Shown here piece by piece: positions 1 through 5,764 of a stretch of 7,002 bases of DNA (position 1 is the stretch's first letter; each line of letters opens with the position of its first letter). The stretch comes from an uncultured Bacteroidales bacterium (GTDB lineage Bacteria > Bacteroidota > Bacteroidia > Bacteroidales > F082). Position numbers and translations under genes: made by a program. The stretch is from the NCBI GenBank assembly GCA_937926515.1, contig CALAZZ010000122.1:1-7002 (forward strand). Reading direction: 5' to 3'. The notes beneath the pieces were generated by a model, which did not search any database, had not been told where the DNA came from, and saw nothing but the letters and a program-made list of their open reading frames with translations.

Positions 1-1662
1 TATTACTTCCTCCTCTTCATTTTCATTTTGATTAAACAGGTCAGCAACCATATTCACGATGTCTTCCTCAATTTGCTCGGTGGCACCGGTAACAGTCGCA
101 GCAATCTCACGTTTAGTTTGAATTATCTTGTATATTTTCTCGTCAATAGTTTTCTCCCCTAAAAAGTAAGTGCAGGTGACTGAATCCTGCTGGCCGATCC
201 TGTGGCAGCGATCCTCGCACTGGTCACAATCGGCAGCTGTCCATGGGAGCTCAACAAAGGCAACCCTGGAGCTGGCAGTTAGCGTCAGTCCCACGCCTGC
301 AGCTTTGATTGAGCAGATGATAAGTTGCGTTTTGGGGTTATTCTGAAAGCTGTCAATGGCATTTTGCCGTTCTGCCTGGTTGTCGGCACCTGTAATGGTC
401 ACAGCTTCTGGAAAACGTCTGTGAATGGCTTGTATAACCTCTTTTAGGTGAGCGAATATTACCAGCTTTTCACCTGATTCCATAATGTCATCTACAAACT
501 CAAATACATCGGCAAGCTTTCCCCTGGCAGAGATGTTCTTCAGGATTCCAATCTGAACCATAACCTCACCCCGGAGCGCCCTGGCAACCTTTTCATCATC
601 GGCCTCTTTGTACTGCCGGAGGTATTTGATCAGGTTGTTTTCAGCATCGGTGTACTCACGCCTGGTACTTATCTGGCACATGGCAACCTGGCGGAGTTTG
701 GCTGGAAGTTCTTTTAAAACGTCCTGCTTATCGCGACGATAGAAACAGCTGATATTTAGCTTGTAGTTAAGTTCCCTTAAGTTGCTTGCTTCGCGGGCTC
801 CAGAACAGTAACGCCTAACAAATTGCTGGTATCCACCAAATGCTTTTAGCTGATCAATGATACCAAGTTGGCTTATCAGGTCCTTGGGCTTGTTGATCAC
901 CGGTGTGCCTGTCAGCGCAAGGATGTACTCTTTTCCGGTAGCTATCCCTTTGGTAAACTTCGTTTGTTGGGTGGCAGTAGATTTAACCCTGTGCGACTCA
1001 TCTATGATCACACTTTTAAAGATATCCTTCTGATGCTTAAACTGCACATGATTCAACCTCAGCTTGGCATTTTCAGGCTTCTGTATTTTCAGGACAAAAT
1101 ACTTTTTCAAACTTTCGAAGTTGACTATAAAAACGTGTGCGAGATTAGCCTGGGCATACAGGTGAAAGTTATGCTTTACCTGGTCATTGAGTATTATTGC
1201 CTTTTTATTGCACCACATGGCCCATTCACGTTGCCAGTTTATTTTGAGGGATGATGGTGCAATGACAAGGCAGGGGAATGCATCTGCAGCAATAATTGTA
1301 GCTATTGCCTGGGCTGTTTTACCAAGACCAGGTTGGTCGCCAATGATCAGCCGTTTCTTTTCAAGTGCATATGCCACTCCCTGTGCCTGGTAAGGGAATA
1401 GCTGCATCTTGAGTGGGATGATTGTTTTTAGTTCGGGGAGAGGTGGAATTTCTTCAAAATGTTCTTCATCAATTTTTTCTGCAAACTGGAACCGGTACCT
1501 GTTTGCAAAGGCTTCCACCTCGGACCTGTGGTCAATCGGCACGATCCAGCATTTATTGACGGGGTCAAACCTCCTTGCTGGGAGTTCTTTCACGGCCTCC
1601 ACGAGGTATGGGGCATACCTGAATGTGATACGGAAATTTTTATTTTGTTCGGTGATAGTCAT
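1..1662 (-). CDS. SNF2-family helicase with HARP-like N-terminal domain (C-terminus cut by window edge)
   Basis: I read 554 codons from the ATG at 1662 with no stop before base 1, so the C-terminal end is missing. Residues about 9-41 resemble the small N-terminal HARP-like domain of annealing helicases (SMARCAL1 type). The SNF2 core follows. The Q-motif-like LFPYQAQG is at 88-95 and Walker A GDQPGLGKT at 108-116. Walker B is DESH at 221-224 and motif III is TGTP at 251-254. Lobe 2 has motif V (AAGVGLTLTASS, 454-465) and motif VI (QCEDRCHRIGQ, 481-491), with arginine fingers R485 and R488. All catalytic motifs are intact, so the enzyme should be an active dsDNA translocase. Known relatives rewind or anneal DNA and remodel forks. 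An acidic tail (about 544-552) begins near the edge. An in-frame TAG lies two codons upstream, which fixes the start, and the gap to the 106-aa gene is 3 bases. It is probably the last gene seen of the replication/recombination operon. The family call is secure; the annealing role is inferred. Confidence 0.93.
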   Translation of the reverse strand, partial: MTITEQNKNFRITFRYAPYLVEAVKELPARRFDPVNKCWIVPIDHRSEVEAFANRYRFQFAEKIDEEHFEEIPPLPELKTIIPLKMQLFPYQAQGVAYALEKKRLIIGDQPGLGKTAQAIATIIAADAFPCLVIAPSSLKINWQREWAMWCNKKAIILNDQVKHNFHLYAQANLAHVFIVNFESLKKYFVLKIQKPENAKLRLNHVQFKHQKDIFKSVIIDESHRVKSTATQQTKFTKGIATGKEYILALTGTPVINKPKDLISQLGIIDQLKAFGGYQQFVRRYCSGAREASNLRELNYKLNISCFYRRDKQDVLKELPAKLRQVAMCQISTRREYTDAENNLIKYLRQYKEADDEKVARALRGEVMVQIGILKNISARGKLADVFEFVDDIMESGEKLVIFAHLKEVIQAIHRRFPEAVTITGADNQAERQNAIDSFQNNPKTQLIICSIKAAGVGLTLTASSRVAFVELPWTAADCDQCEDRCHRIGQQDSVTCTYFLGEKTIDEKIYKIIQTKREIAATVTGATEQIEEDIVNMVADLFNQNENEEEEVI

Positions 1663-1665
1663 TCT

Positions 1666-1986
1666 CTAATCTTCATCAAAAAAGATTTCATCATTCGGAT
1701 TTCTTGGCTCCATCAATGCCTTCTTGTTCTTCTCAATATATTCCCTGATATCCCAGGATTGAATAGGCTTTACATTGAGCTGTCCAGCGATGGTGCATAC
1801 CATTTCCTCACTCATGGGGTTGATGGCATAGATAGCGTTGTCATCTGATTTCTCAAGTCCCATTTCTGTGGCTTTGTTATAAACAGAGTATTCAGGCCTG
1901 TCCAGGAAGTGACCAATCACTTTTGCCGGATATACCGGGTACATCCTAATCAGATATCGTAATTCTATGCCTGTCCAGGTTCTCAT
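1666..1986 (-). CDS. Small protein with Myb/HTH-like N-terminal domain, unknown role
   Basis: The protein has 106 residues. Residues about 3-46 (beginning WTGIELRYLIRMYP, ending NKATEMGLEKS) have the spacing of a Myb/homeodomain-like three-helix unit: an opening Trp, an aromatic Tyr-Pro after helix 1, and a final recognition helix running into a G-L. This pattern is common in small phage and bacterial DNA-binding proteins. Residues 57-95 are predicted helical and the end is very acidic (DEIFFDED). It starts one base after the stop of the zinc-binding gene and ends three bases before the SNF2 helicase, so it is cotranscribed with it. A DNA-binding role or an accessory role to the helicase is inference; I do not recognise the full-length protein. 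Confidence 0.75.
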   Translation of the reverse strand: MRTWTGIELRYLIRMYPVYPAKVIGHFLDRPEYSVYNKATEMGLEKSDDNAIYAINPMSEEMVCTIAGQLNVKPIQSWDIREYIEKNKKALMEPRNPNDEIFFDED

Positions 1987-1987
1987 A

Positions 1988-2191
1988 TTATGAAGTTATC
2001 AAGGTGCGTTTATGCTGTCCTTTATTGTCCCTGATCCTGCTTGGCTCCATGCTGGAAACATGATATCCATCACATTTTTCACACCAGTATTCTGTGAGCT
2101 TTATTCTCTGCTTGAGCCCCCACACCCGTGCGAAATGTTTTGCAACACTCCTCTCTGGCCAACACTTTTTATTGCAGAATCCGGTTTCCAT
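1988..2191 (-). CDS. Small Cys/His zinc-binding protein
   Basis: From the ATG at 2191 the protein has 67 residues. An alternative TTG start at 2203 would add four residues, but the ATG lies one base after the stop of the upstream 31-aa gene, the same tight spacing seen at the next junctions. Candidate metal ligands are C6 and C10 near the start and C37-x2-C40-x3-H44 in the segment YWCEKCDGYH. A basic helical stretch separates the two halves. This arrangement resembles small phage zinc-ribbon proteins whose second half reads like YxCxxCxxxH followed by Ser. It lacks an enzyme motif, so a nucleic-acid or protein binding role is the most that can be inferred. It is one of two zinc-binding candidates in the operon; the other is at 3603-3818. 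Confidence 0.75.
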   Translation of the reverse strand: METGFCNKKCWPERSVAKHFARVWGLKQRIKLTEYWCEKCDGYHVSSMEPSRIRDNKGQHKRTLITS

Positions 2192-2192
2192 A

Positions 2193-2288
2193 TCAGGCCT
2201 CAACCACTTTTAGTTCTTCAATCTTTTTATCAATTGATGCTTTGCGCTTTTCGTACACTTCGTTGTGTTTTGCTTCGATCTGAGCCAT
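2193..2288 (-). CDS. 31-residue charged helical micro-protein
   Basis: This reading frame opens with ATG at 2288 and ends with TGA at 2195-2193, encoding MAQIEAKHNEVYEKRKASID followed by KKIEELKVVEA. The composition is that of a single amphipathic, highly charged helix (Glu, Lys, Ile and Leu rich, no Cys or Pro), as in a short coiled coil. Support for it being real comes from position. It fills a slot that would otherwise be empty between the 83-aa gene (10-base gap) and the zinc-binding gene (1-base gap), and the neighbouring junctions are equally tight. A competing frame from ATG 2299 to TAA 2210 (29 codons) looks less protein-like. The function is unknown. Confidence 0.5.
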   Translation of the reverse strand: MAQIEAKHNEVYEKRKASIDKKIEELKVVEA

Positions 2289-2298
2289 GTTTTCAGCA

Positions 2299-2550
2299 TT
2301 ATAATTTCATTTGTGACTGGTCCGTTTTCAGTTTCGATTGTTTCTGTAAGCTCAATTTCAAGGCTTCAATTTTTGAGCTTGGCTTTTCTGATTTTTCGTT
2401 GCATTGTTTTGATTTTAAGTAATTGAATTTGTTTAAGAGGTCAATTGCTGCGCGTGTAACTGCAGAGTCTGGTGGGCCCTGAGCCCTTAGCCGGTTCACA
2501 CGCAGGAATTGTTCCTCGTCAATTATCGTTGCACACGCATCGAGTTTCAT
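2299..2550 (-). CDS. Hypothetical protein, 83 aa
   Basis: I do not recognise this family. Residues 1-48 (MKLDACATIIDEEQFLRVNR onward, with a helical AVTRAAIDLLNKFNYLK) look like a compact helical domain. Residues 49-83 are Lys, Ser and Gln rich and low in hydrophobic content, and look like an unstructured tail. The start overlaps the stop of the 156-aa gene in an ATGA (ATG 2550-2548, TGA 2549-2547), which argues for coupled translation and fixes the start. The tail region (about 2404-2299) also contains a protein-like reading in another frame, so the present C-terminus may have been extended after a stop was lost. Confidence 0.65.
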   Translation of the reverse strand: MKLDACATIIDEEQFLRVNRLRAQGPPDSAVTRAAIDLLNKFNYLKSKQCNEKSEKPSSKIEALKLSLQKQSKLKTDQSQMKL

Positions 2551-3017
2551 TGTGGGAACTTGATGGTGAGAGATTCAGTTGTGGATGTTGCCGGGGGCAT
2601 AAGCAGCTCTCCAGTTTCGCTGTCGGCAATATTGATTCCCGGCTTGATGGTTTTAAGGAAAGCCTCCCGTTCTTTGATCTGCGCCTTCAATTCTGCTTCC
2701 TTTTCCTTAAGTTCGTTCCAGGTGCTGTCGTTACAGCCCGAGAAGTCATAAGTTGTCCGATTCATCTTTGTGATCGTTACACCGAAAGCCTTAAAGGTTT
2801 TCTCGGAGTACTTCTCAGCTTCTTCCCTGACATACTCTTTAACTTCCGGATGCTTACGTATGGCATTAATCGTTTCCTCGAGGTTTTTAAGCATTACCTC
2901 AAGTTCAAGGGGGTTGCGTTGTCCTGACAGGACTTCGTCAACGCAGAGGGCCACAAATGTTTCCCTCTCGGCCTTTGTGGCCGGTAGATAGGTGAATTGT
3001 GCTATTGCATCTTCCAT
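2547..3017 (-). CDS. Coiled-coil hypothetical protein of phage recombination cluster, 156 aa
   Basis: The protein has 156 residues and is largely helical. A first helical part covers about 16-72 (rich in Glu, Leu and Lys). A short segment around YDFSGCNDSTWNEL (90-103) leads into a heptad-like helix at about 100-123. The tail is Thr/Ser rich and ends in a beta-like SLTIKF. The overall plan (N-terminal helices, a YD-x2-x-C-x-D-like segment, a coiled coil and a TSTTES tail) resembles small unassigned proteins that sit beside recombination genes in Bacteroidetes phages; that comparison is from memory. The start at 3017 overlaps the end of the DEDDh exonuclease gene by 16 bases, and the end overlaps the next gene by ATGA. 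A partner or modulator of the nucleases (Gp157-like in general layout) is possible but not shown. Confidence 0.8.
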   Translation of the reverse strand: MEDAIAQFTYLPATKAERETFVALCVDEVLSGQRNPLELEVMLKNLEETINAIRKHPEVKEYVREEAEKYSEKTFKAFGVTITKMNRTTYDFSGCNDSTWNELKEKEAELKAQIKEREAFLKTIKPGINIADSETGELLMPPATSTTESLTIKFPQ

Positions 3018-3589
3018 TGTTTTGTGTGTTTAACTATTTGATAAATATTTCGGGTTAATTCATTGTCATAATTGGCATCATGGAGTTTACTCTCGTCAAT
3101 GTCACCGAGTAGTTCGGAGGCAACAGTCATGAGTTTGAAGTTTGGCATCTGGTACCTGTATTCGAGGGTGAATGCAGTGGCAAGGATCATTACGTCGAGG
3201 GGGTTGCTCCAGAACCAGGAGCCAAAATATTTATCATTGTTCCGGATAAATAATTCCCTCAGGAAATGGTTGTCGAAGGAGGCATTGTTGTATCCTCCAA
3301 GAAATGCTTTGTCAAGCTTGTCGAACTTGTCAATGTGCCTGGCAAGGATGCTTATCAGTTTTTGGTACACCTCTACCTCTGTTGGATAGGATAGCAGATC
3401 ATCTCTGGTGATCCCTGACACTTTAAGTGCAGCATCATCAATTTTAAGTTGGCCGTCAGGCCGGATATGGAAGTTAAATTGCTCCATCACCTGGCCATCA
3501 ATTTCGAGCATACCACCAAGTTGGTGGATGCCGTGGATTTTGTGATCGAGACCGGTTGTCTCAAGGTCAAAGAATAGGATTTTTGTCAT
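3002..3589 (-). CDS. DEDDh (DnaQ-like) 3'-5' exonuclease
   Basis: The 195-residue protein is a single exonuclease domain. Exo I is FFDLETTG with catalytic D8 and E10. Exo II is YNNASFDNHFL with D106. Exo III is HDANYDNEL, matching HxAxxD with H170 and D175. All four acidic metal ligands and the general-base His are present, so it should remove nucleotides from DNA or RNA 3' ends. The length matches stand-alone DnaQ-like and RNase T-like enzymes, and no polymerase or BRCT domain is attached. It starts 13 bases after the zinc-ribbon gene and overlaps the coiled-coil gene by 16 bases. In this setting a role in trimming recombination intermediates or proofreading for a phage or host polymerase is inferred. 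A phage polymerase is not visible in the window. Confidence 0.93.
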   Translation of the reverse strand: MTKILFFDLETTGLDHKIHGIHQLGGMLEIDGQVMEQFNFHIRPDGQLKIDDAALKVSGITRDDLLSYPTEVEVYQKLISILARHIDKFDKLDKAFLGGYNNASFDNHFLRELFIRNNDKYFGSWFWSNPLDVMILATAFTLEYRYQMPNFKLMTVASELLGDIDESKLHDANYDNELTRNIYQIVKHTKQWKMQ

Positions 3590-3602
3590 ATCGGTATTGT
3601 GT

Positions 3603-3818
3603 TTAAATTGTTATATGATCTGGATACTTTGGTGCTAATGGCCTGTATGATCCATCAGCTTTTTTATTGCACGCTGGGCATTCCTTTTGAGGAATTACCT
3701 CGTTGTGGAAGAAGGAGTCATCATAGCCGGAACCTTGGTAGGTGTGGCCGCAATGCTCACATTCGTAAATGGCCGTGAAATCACGGCGGTGCTGGGATAT
3801 AATCTTCTGAATTTTCAT
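3603..3818 (-). CDS. C4 zinc-ribbon protein, 71 aa
   Basis: Two Cys pairs, C20-x2-C23 (CEHC) and C47-x2-C50 (CPAC), form a zinc-ribbon of about 30 residues. The N-terminus is basic (MKIQKIISQHRRDF) and the tail is rich in Pro and Tyr (YRPLAPKYPDHITI). The loop between the pairs contains GYDDSFFHNEVIP. The same layout occurs in small C4-type proteins of Bacteroidetes phages. Its ATG (3818) overlaps the TGA of the PD-(D/E)XK nuclease gene in an ATGA, so the two are probably made together and may interact. It could help the nuclease bind DNA; this is inference. Confidence 0.85.
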   Translation of the reverse strand: MKIQKIISQHRRDFTAIYECEHCGHTYQGSGYDDSFFHNEVIPQKECPACNKKADGSYRPLAPKYPDHITI

Positions 3819-4465
3819 CCTATTTTGTGTAAGTATTTGGTATATCCTTTAAGTGTCATAAACTTGCCAAACTCCTCAAGCAGGCCCTGAACATCACTGG
3901 CAAGGGCTTCGTATCGCAGGCAAGGGAAAGGCTCATGGGCAACGATGATGCCCTCGAAGGTCATGTTTGGTTGGAAGCCTTTAAAGCCTCGAACCTCAAA
4001 CACATCGTACCAGAAGGATTGGCTCTGGAACATGTCCATGTATATCCGCCACTGGTAGCTGTTGTAGTATTCACCCCATCCCGGGTAGCTGAATTTGCAC
4101 TTGGCATCCCTCAGCTCTATGCCCTCGACACCATCAGCACGGCCCGAAAGGGTGATGTCCATGCTGCTGGTGGAGTAAACTTTCCTGATAGGCACTTCAT
4201 GCACCATGTTGGGGTGTGCGTTGCGGTAATCTATGGCCGGTTGGGCCTGCCCAGGTGTAAAGATGATCCCCTCGGCCTTTATGGAGCCATTAGCAGGGAA
4301 AGGCAGTTCAATGATTTTATGGAAGGCTGAGCCCAGGCGGGTTTTATCATTGCCTGAAAACTCACCGGTCAAAGATTCAATGATTGCCTTTTCAGTATCC
4401 CAGTCGCTCACATTATCAATGAAGCGCCTGAACTTTTCTATTATGGTTACGCTGGCTCGGTACAT
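3815..4465 (-). CDS. PD-(D/E)XK nuclease (RecE/RecB-like exonuclease)
   Basis: The 216-residue protein shows the ordered motifs of the RecB/Cas4/RecE-like nuclease superfamily. H49 lies in LGSAFHKIIE (motif I). D111 lies in LSGRADGVEG (motif II). D120-A-K122 lies in ELRDAKCKF (the DxK of motif III). Q138 to Y142 lie in YNSYQWRIYMDMF (QxxxY motif). The active site is complete. Only two Cys occur (123 and 182), so there is no Cas4-type four-Cys iron-sulfur cluster. It is closer to stand-alone phage RecE-like or DUF3799-like exonucleases. It sits three bases after the Sak4-like ATPase gene and is ATGA-coupled to the zinc-ribbon gene. A processive 5'-3' dsDNA exonuclease that makes ssDNA for annealing is the likely role. 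Confidence 0.88.
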   Translation of the reverse strand: MYRASVTIIEKFRRFIDNVSDWDTEKAIIESLTGEFSGNDKTRLGSAFHKIIELPFPANGSIKAEGIIFTPGQAQPAIDYRNAHPNMVHEVPIRKVYSTSSMDITLSGRADGVEGIELRDAKCKFSYPGWGEYYNSYQWRIYMDMFQSQSFWYDVFEVRGFKGFQPNMTFEGIIVAHEPFPCLRYEALASDVQGLLEEFGKFMTLKGYTKYLHKIG

Positions 4466-4468
4466 GGC

Positions 4469-5428
4469 CTATACATTCATTGTTTGTTGCTGAGTCCGCC
4501 CAGGGGTTTTTGGTGTAGGAGTAGTTGGTGAGGCCTCCTGCTTTTCAAAAGCCTTGGTTTCTTTGTTGACTGTAAACCCAAGGGCTTTGCTGCGGTTAGC
4601 AATAAGTTTTCTTAATGCCGCAGCATAACTTGGTGGCATTTCGGTAACAATTGATAACAGCTCAGTTAGCTCATCCGGATCTTCACATTGTGCTATGGTT
4701 TCCTGAAACAGCACCATCTTTTCCATAGCCTCTTTCTGAGCCTCGCTCATTGTGGCAATAGCTTCTTTCACACGCTCAATGATGTGAGCCATGAATTGAG
4801 GAAAATCGGTATCTGCCTCGTTTGGGATTTCAGTTACCGGAATCCTTGCTACATTCTTTCCGATTGTTACATCGGTGGGTTCCCATTGAATTGTGCGCTT
4901 ATTGTTGATGGTTTTCATATAGCCCACCTGATCAGCGATGCGAAGCAGTAGGTTGTATGATTGACCTGTTACATCCGGGACTTTCTTGATCATGTCACCC
5001 TCCTTTTCGTCTTTCGAGTGAGCGATGATTATGAGGTCGGCATTGTCACTCCTGCGATTGTTGACGAACAGCTTGAACTCGTCACCGATACCGCCATAAG
5101 CTTTGAGCTTGTTTTTGGCAGCAGCATAGTCATTCTTGATAACATAGCTCATGAGAAAATCATCCAGGGCTGCTTTGGCTGTATCGATACCAATTGTTTG
5201 GTAATTGGCAAATGTTCCAGCCTTCTCTTCAGTTTGAACATCCTCCCACTTACTAACAAGCAGTGTGTCCTGGCGGTTGATACTTCGGTCAACGCCGCGG
5301 TCGAAATCAATTAACAGCGGCTCGTTGGCCGTGTTGAACAGGGATGTTTTTCCGATCCCTGGCTCACCGTACAGAACGATCACAACGGGTCGTTTTGGGA
5401 GGCTTTCTTCTTTTTTTAAGATTGGCAT
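4469..5428 (-). CDS. Sak4-like RecA-fold ATPase (phage single-strand annealing or recombination)
   Basis: The protein has 319 residues. A P-loop (GEPGIGKTS, 21-29) follows a hydrophobic strand (VVIVLY). Walker B is QTIGID with D82. A beta strand ending in a polar switch (LIIIAHSKDE, 132-141) fits the sensor of AAA_24/Sak4 proteins, a single-domain Rad51/RecA-like family of phages. Residues about 1-220 form the ATPase core. Residues about 225-295 form a helical extension (QKEAMEKMVLFQETIAQCED and onward, ending near LGFTVNKETKAF). The last 25 residues are Pro/Thr/Gln rich and look disordered. Short Sak4 proteins lack such an extension. It is followed three bases later by the PD-(D/E)XK nuclease, the usual recombinase-plus-exonuclease pairing. 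The role in ssDNA annealing or strand exchange is known for the family and inferred here. Confidence 0.9.
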   Translation of the reverse strand: MPILKKEESLPKRPVVIVLYGEPGIGKTSLFNTANEPLLIDFDRGVDRSINRQDTLLVSKWEDVQTEEKAGTFANYQTIGIDTAKAALDDFLMSYVIKNDYAAAKNKLKAYGGIGDEFKLFVNNRRSDNADLIIIAHSKDEKEGDMIKKVPDVTGQSYNLLLRIADQVGYMKTINNKRTIQWEPTDVTIGKNVARIPVTEIPNEADTDFPQFMAHIIERVKEAIATMSEAQKEAMEKMVLFQETIAQCEDPDELTELLSIVTEMPPSYAAALRKLIANRSKALGFTVNKETKAFEKQEASPTTPTPKTPGRTQQQTMNV

Positions 5429-5467
5429 AATTATGAGTATTGAATTGTGAATAAAAAATGATTGCTT

Positions 5468-5764
5468 TCAGATACCAACCGGCTTATCTTTGTGCCGGCA
5501 TATTGGTATTGATTGGGTCAGATTCGTGCTGGCCCTTTTTAATTTTCGGGGATCGTATCCCAGGAACTTTACCAGGAGCTCACAAATGGTGTCGTCCGGT
5601 GTGTGTGTGTAGTTACCGTAATCCCTACCGCAGCGGTGCTGTAAGTAGGTAAAGAGCCGTGCAAGCTGGGGGTGATTGTCCACCTCAGCAATACTGAACT
5701 TGCCCACAAACTCACTGTAGAGATCGCGGCATGTTTTTTCCTTTTTGATTGTTAATGTTTCCAT
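5468..5764 (-). CDS. Hypothetical protein, 98 aa
   Basis: I do not recognise this protein. I start it at the ATG at 5764 (METLTIKKEKTC); the frame stays open to 5863, but that would run back through the conserved HU region of the previous gene. Residues 10-75 look folded and helical, with RDLYSEFVGKF, QLARLFTYLQHRCG and DDTICELLVKFLGYD. The tail is basic and contains a C-R-H-K segment near the end. The gene begins 53 bases before the HU-like gene ends, an unusually long overlap for this operon, and is followed by a 39-base AT-rich gap, the longest in the window. A short (TG)n run at about 5598-5608 lies inside it and encodes YTHTP. Its position just before the Sak4-like ATPase suggests an early phage function, not further defined. 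Confidence 0.65.
   Translation of the reverse strand: METLTIKKEKTCRDLYSEFVGKFSIAEVDNHPQLARLFTYLQHRCGRDYGNYTHTPDDTICELLVKFLGYDPRKLKRASTNLTQSIPICRHKDKPVGI

Noticed and set aside
868..1848. Plus-strand open frames of 68-129 codons opposite the SNF2 helicase and 106-aa genes
   Set aside because: They lie wholly antisense to genes with intact conserved motifs, have no recognisable domain and overlap one another.
2210..2299. 29-codon frame MLKTWLRSKQNTTK from ATG 2299, which overlaps the 83-aa stop as TAATG
   Set aside because: Attractive start overlap, but the translation is less protein-like than the 31-aa frame and its end does not meet the next gene.
2012..2991. Plus-strand frames opposite the small genes (136, 151, 80 and 73 codons)
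   Set aside because: Cys/Phe/Leu-rich translations typical of antisense to Lys/Glu-rich helical proteins; they conflict with a tightly coupled minus-strand operon.
3935..4330. Plus-strand 131-codon frame opposite the PD-(D/E)XK nuclease
   Set aside because: Shadow of a gene with a complete nuclease motif set; no motif of its own.
3815..4465. Cas4 / CRISPR adaptation nuclease
   Set aside because: No four-Cys iron-sulfur cluster, no cas1/cas2 and no repeat array in the window; the phage RecE-like assignment fits better.
5596..5610. GT dinucleotide run as a phase-variable repeat
   Set aside because: Only about five units within a coding region (YTHTP); too short to suggest slippage switching.
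4688..5652. Plus-strand frames opposite the Sak4-like ATPase and the 98-aa gene
   Set aside because: Antisense to a clear P-loop protein; no domain or gene-like spacing.
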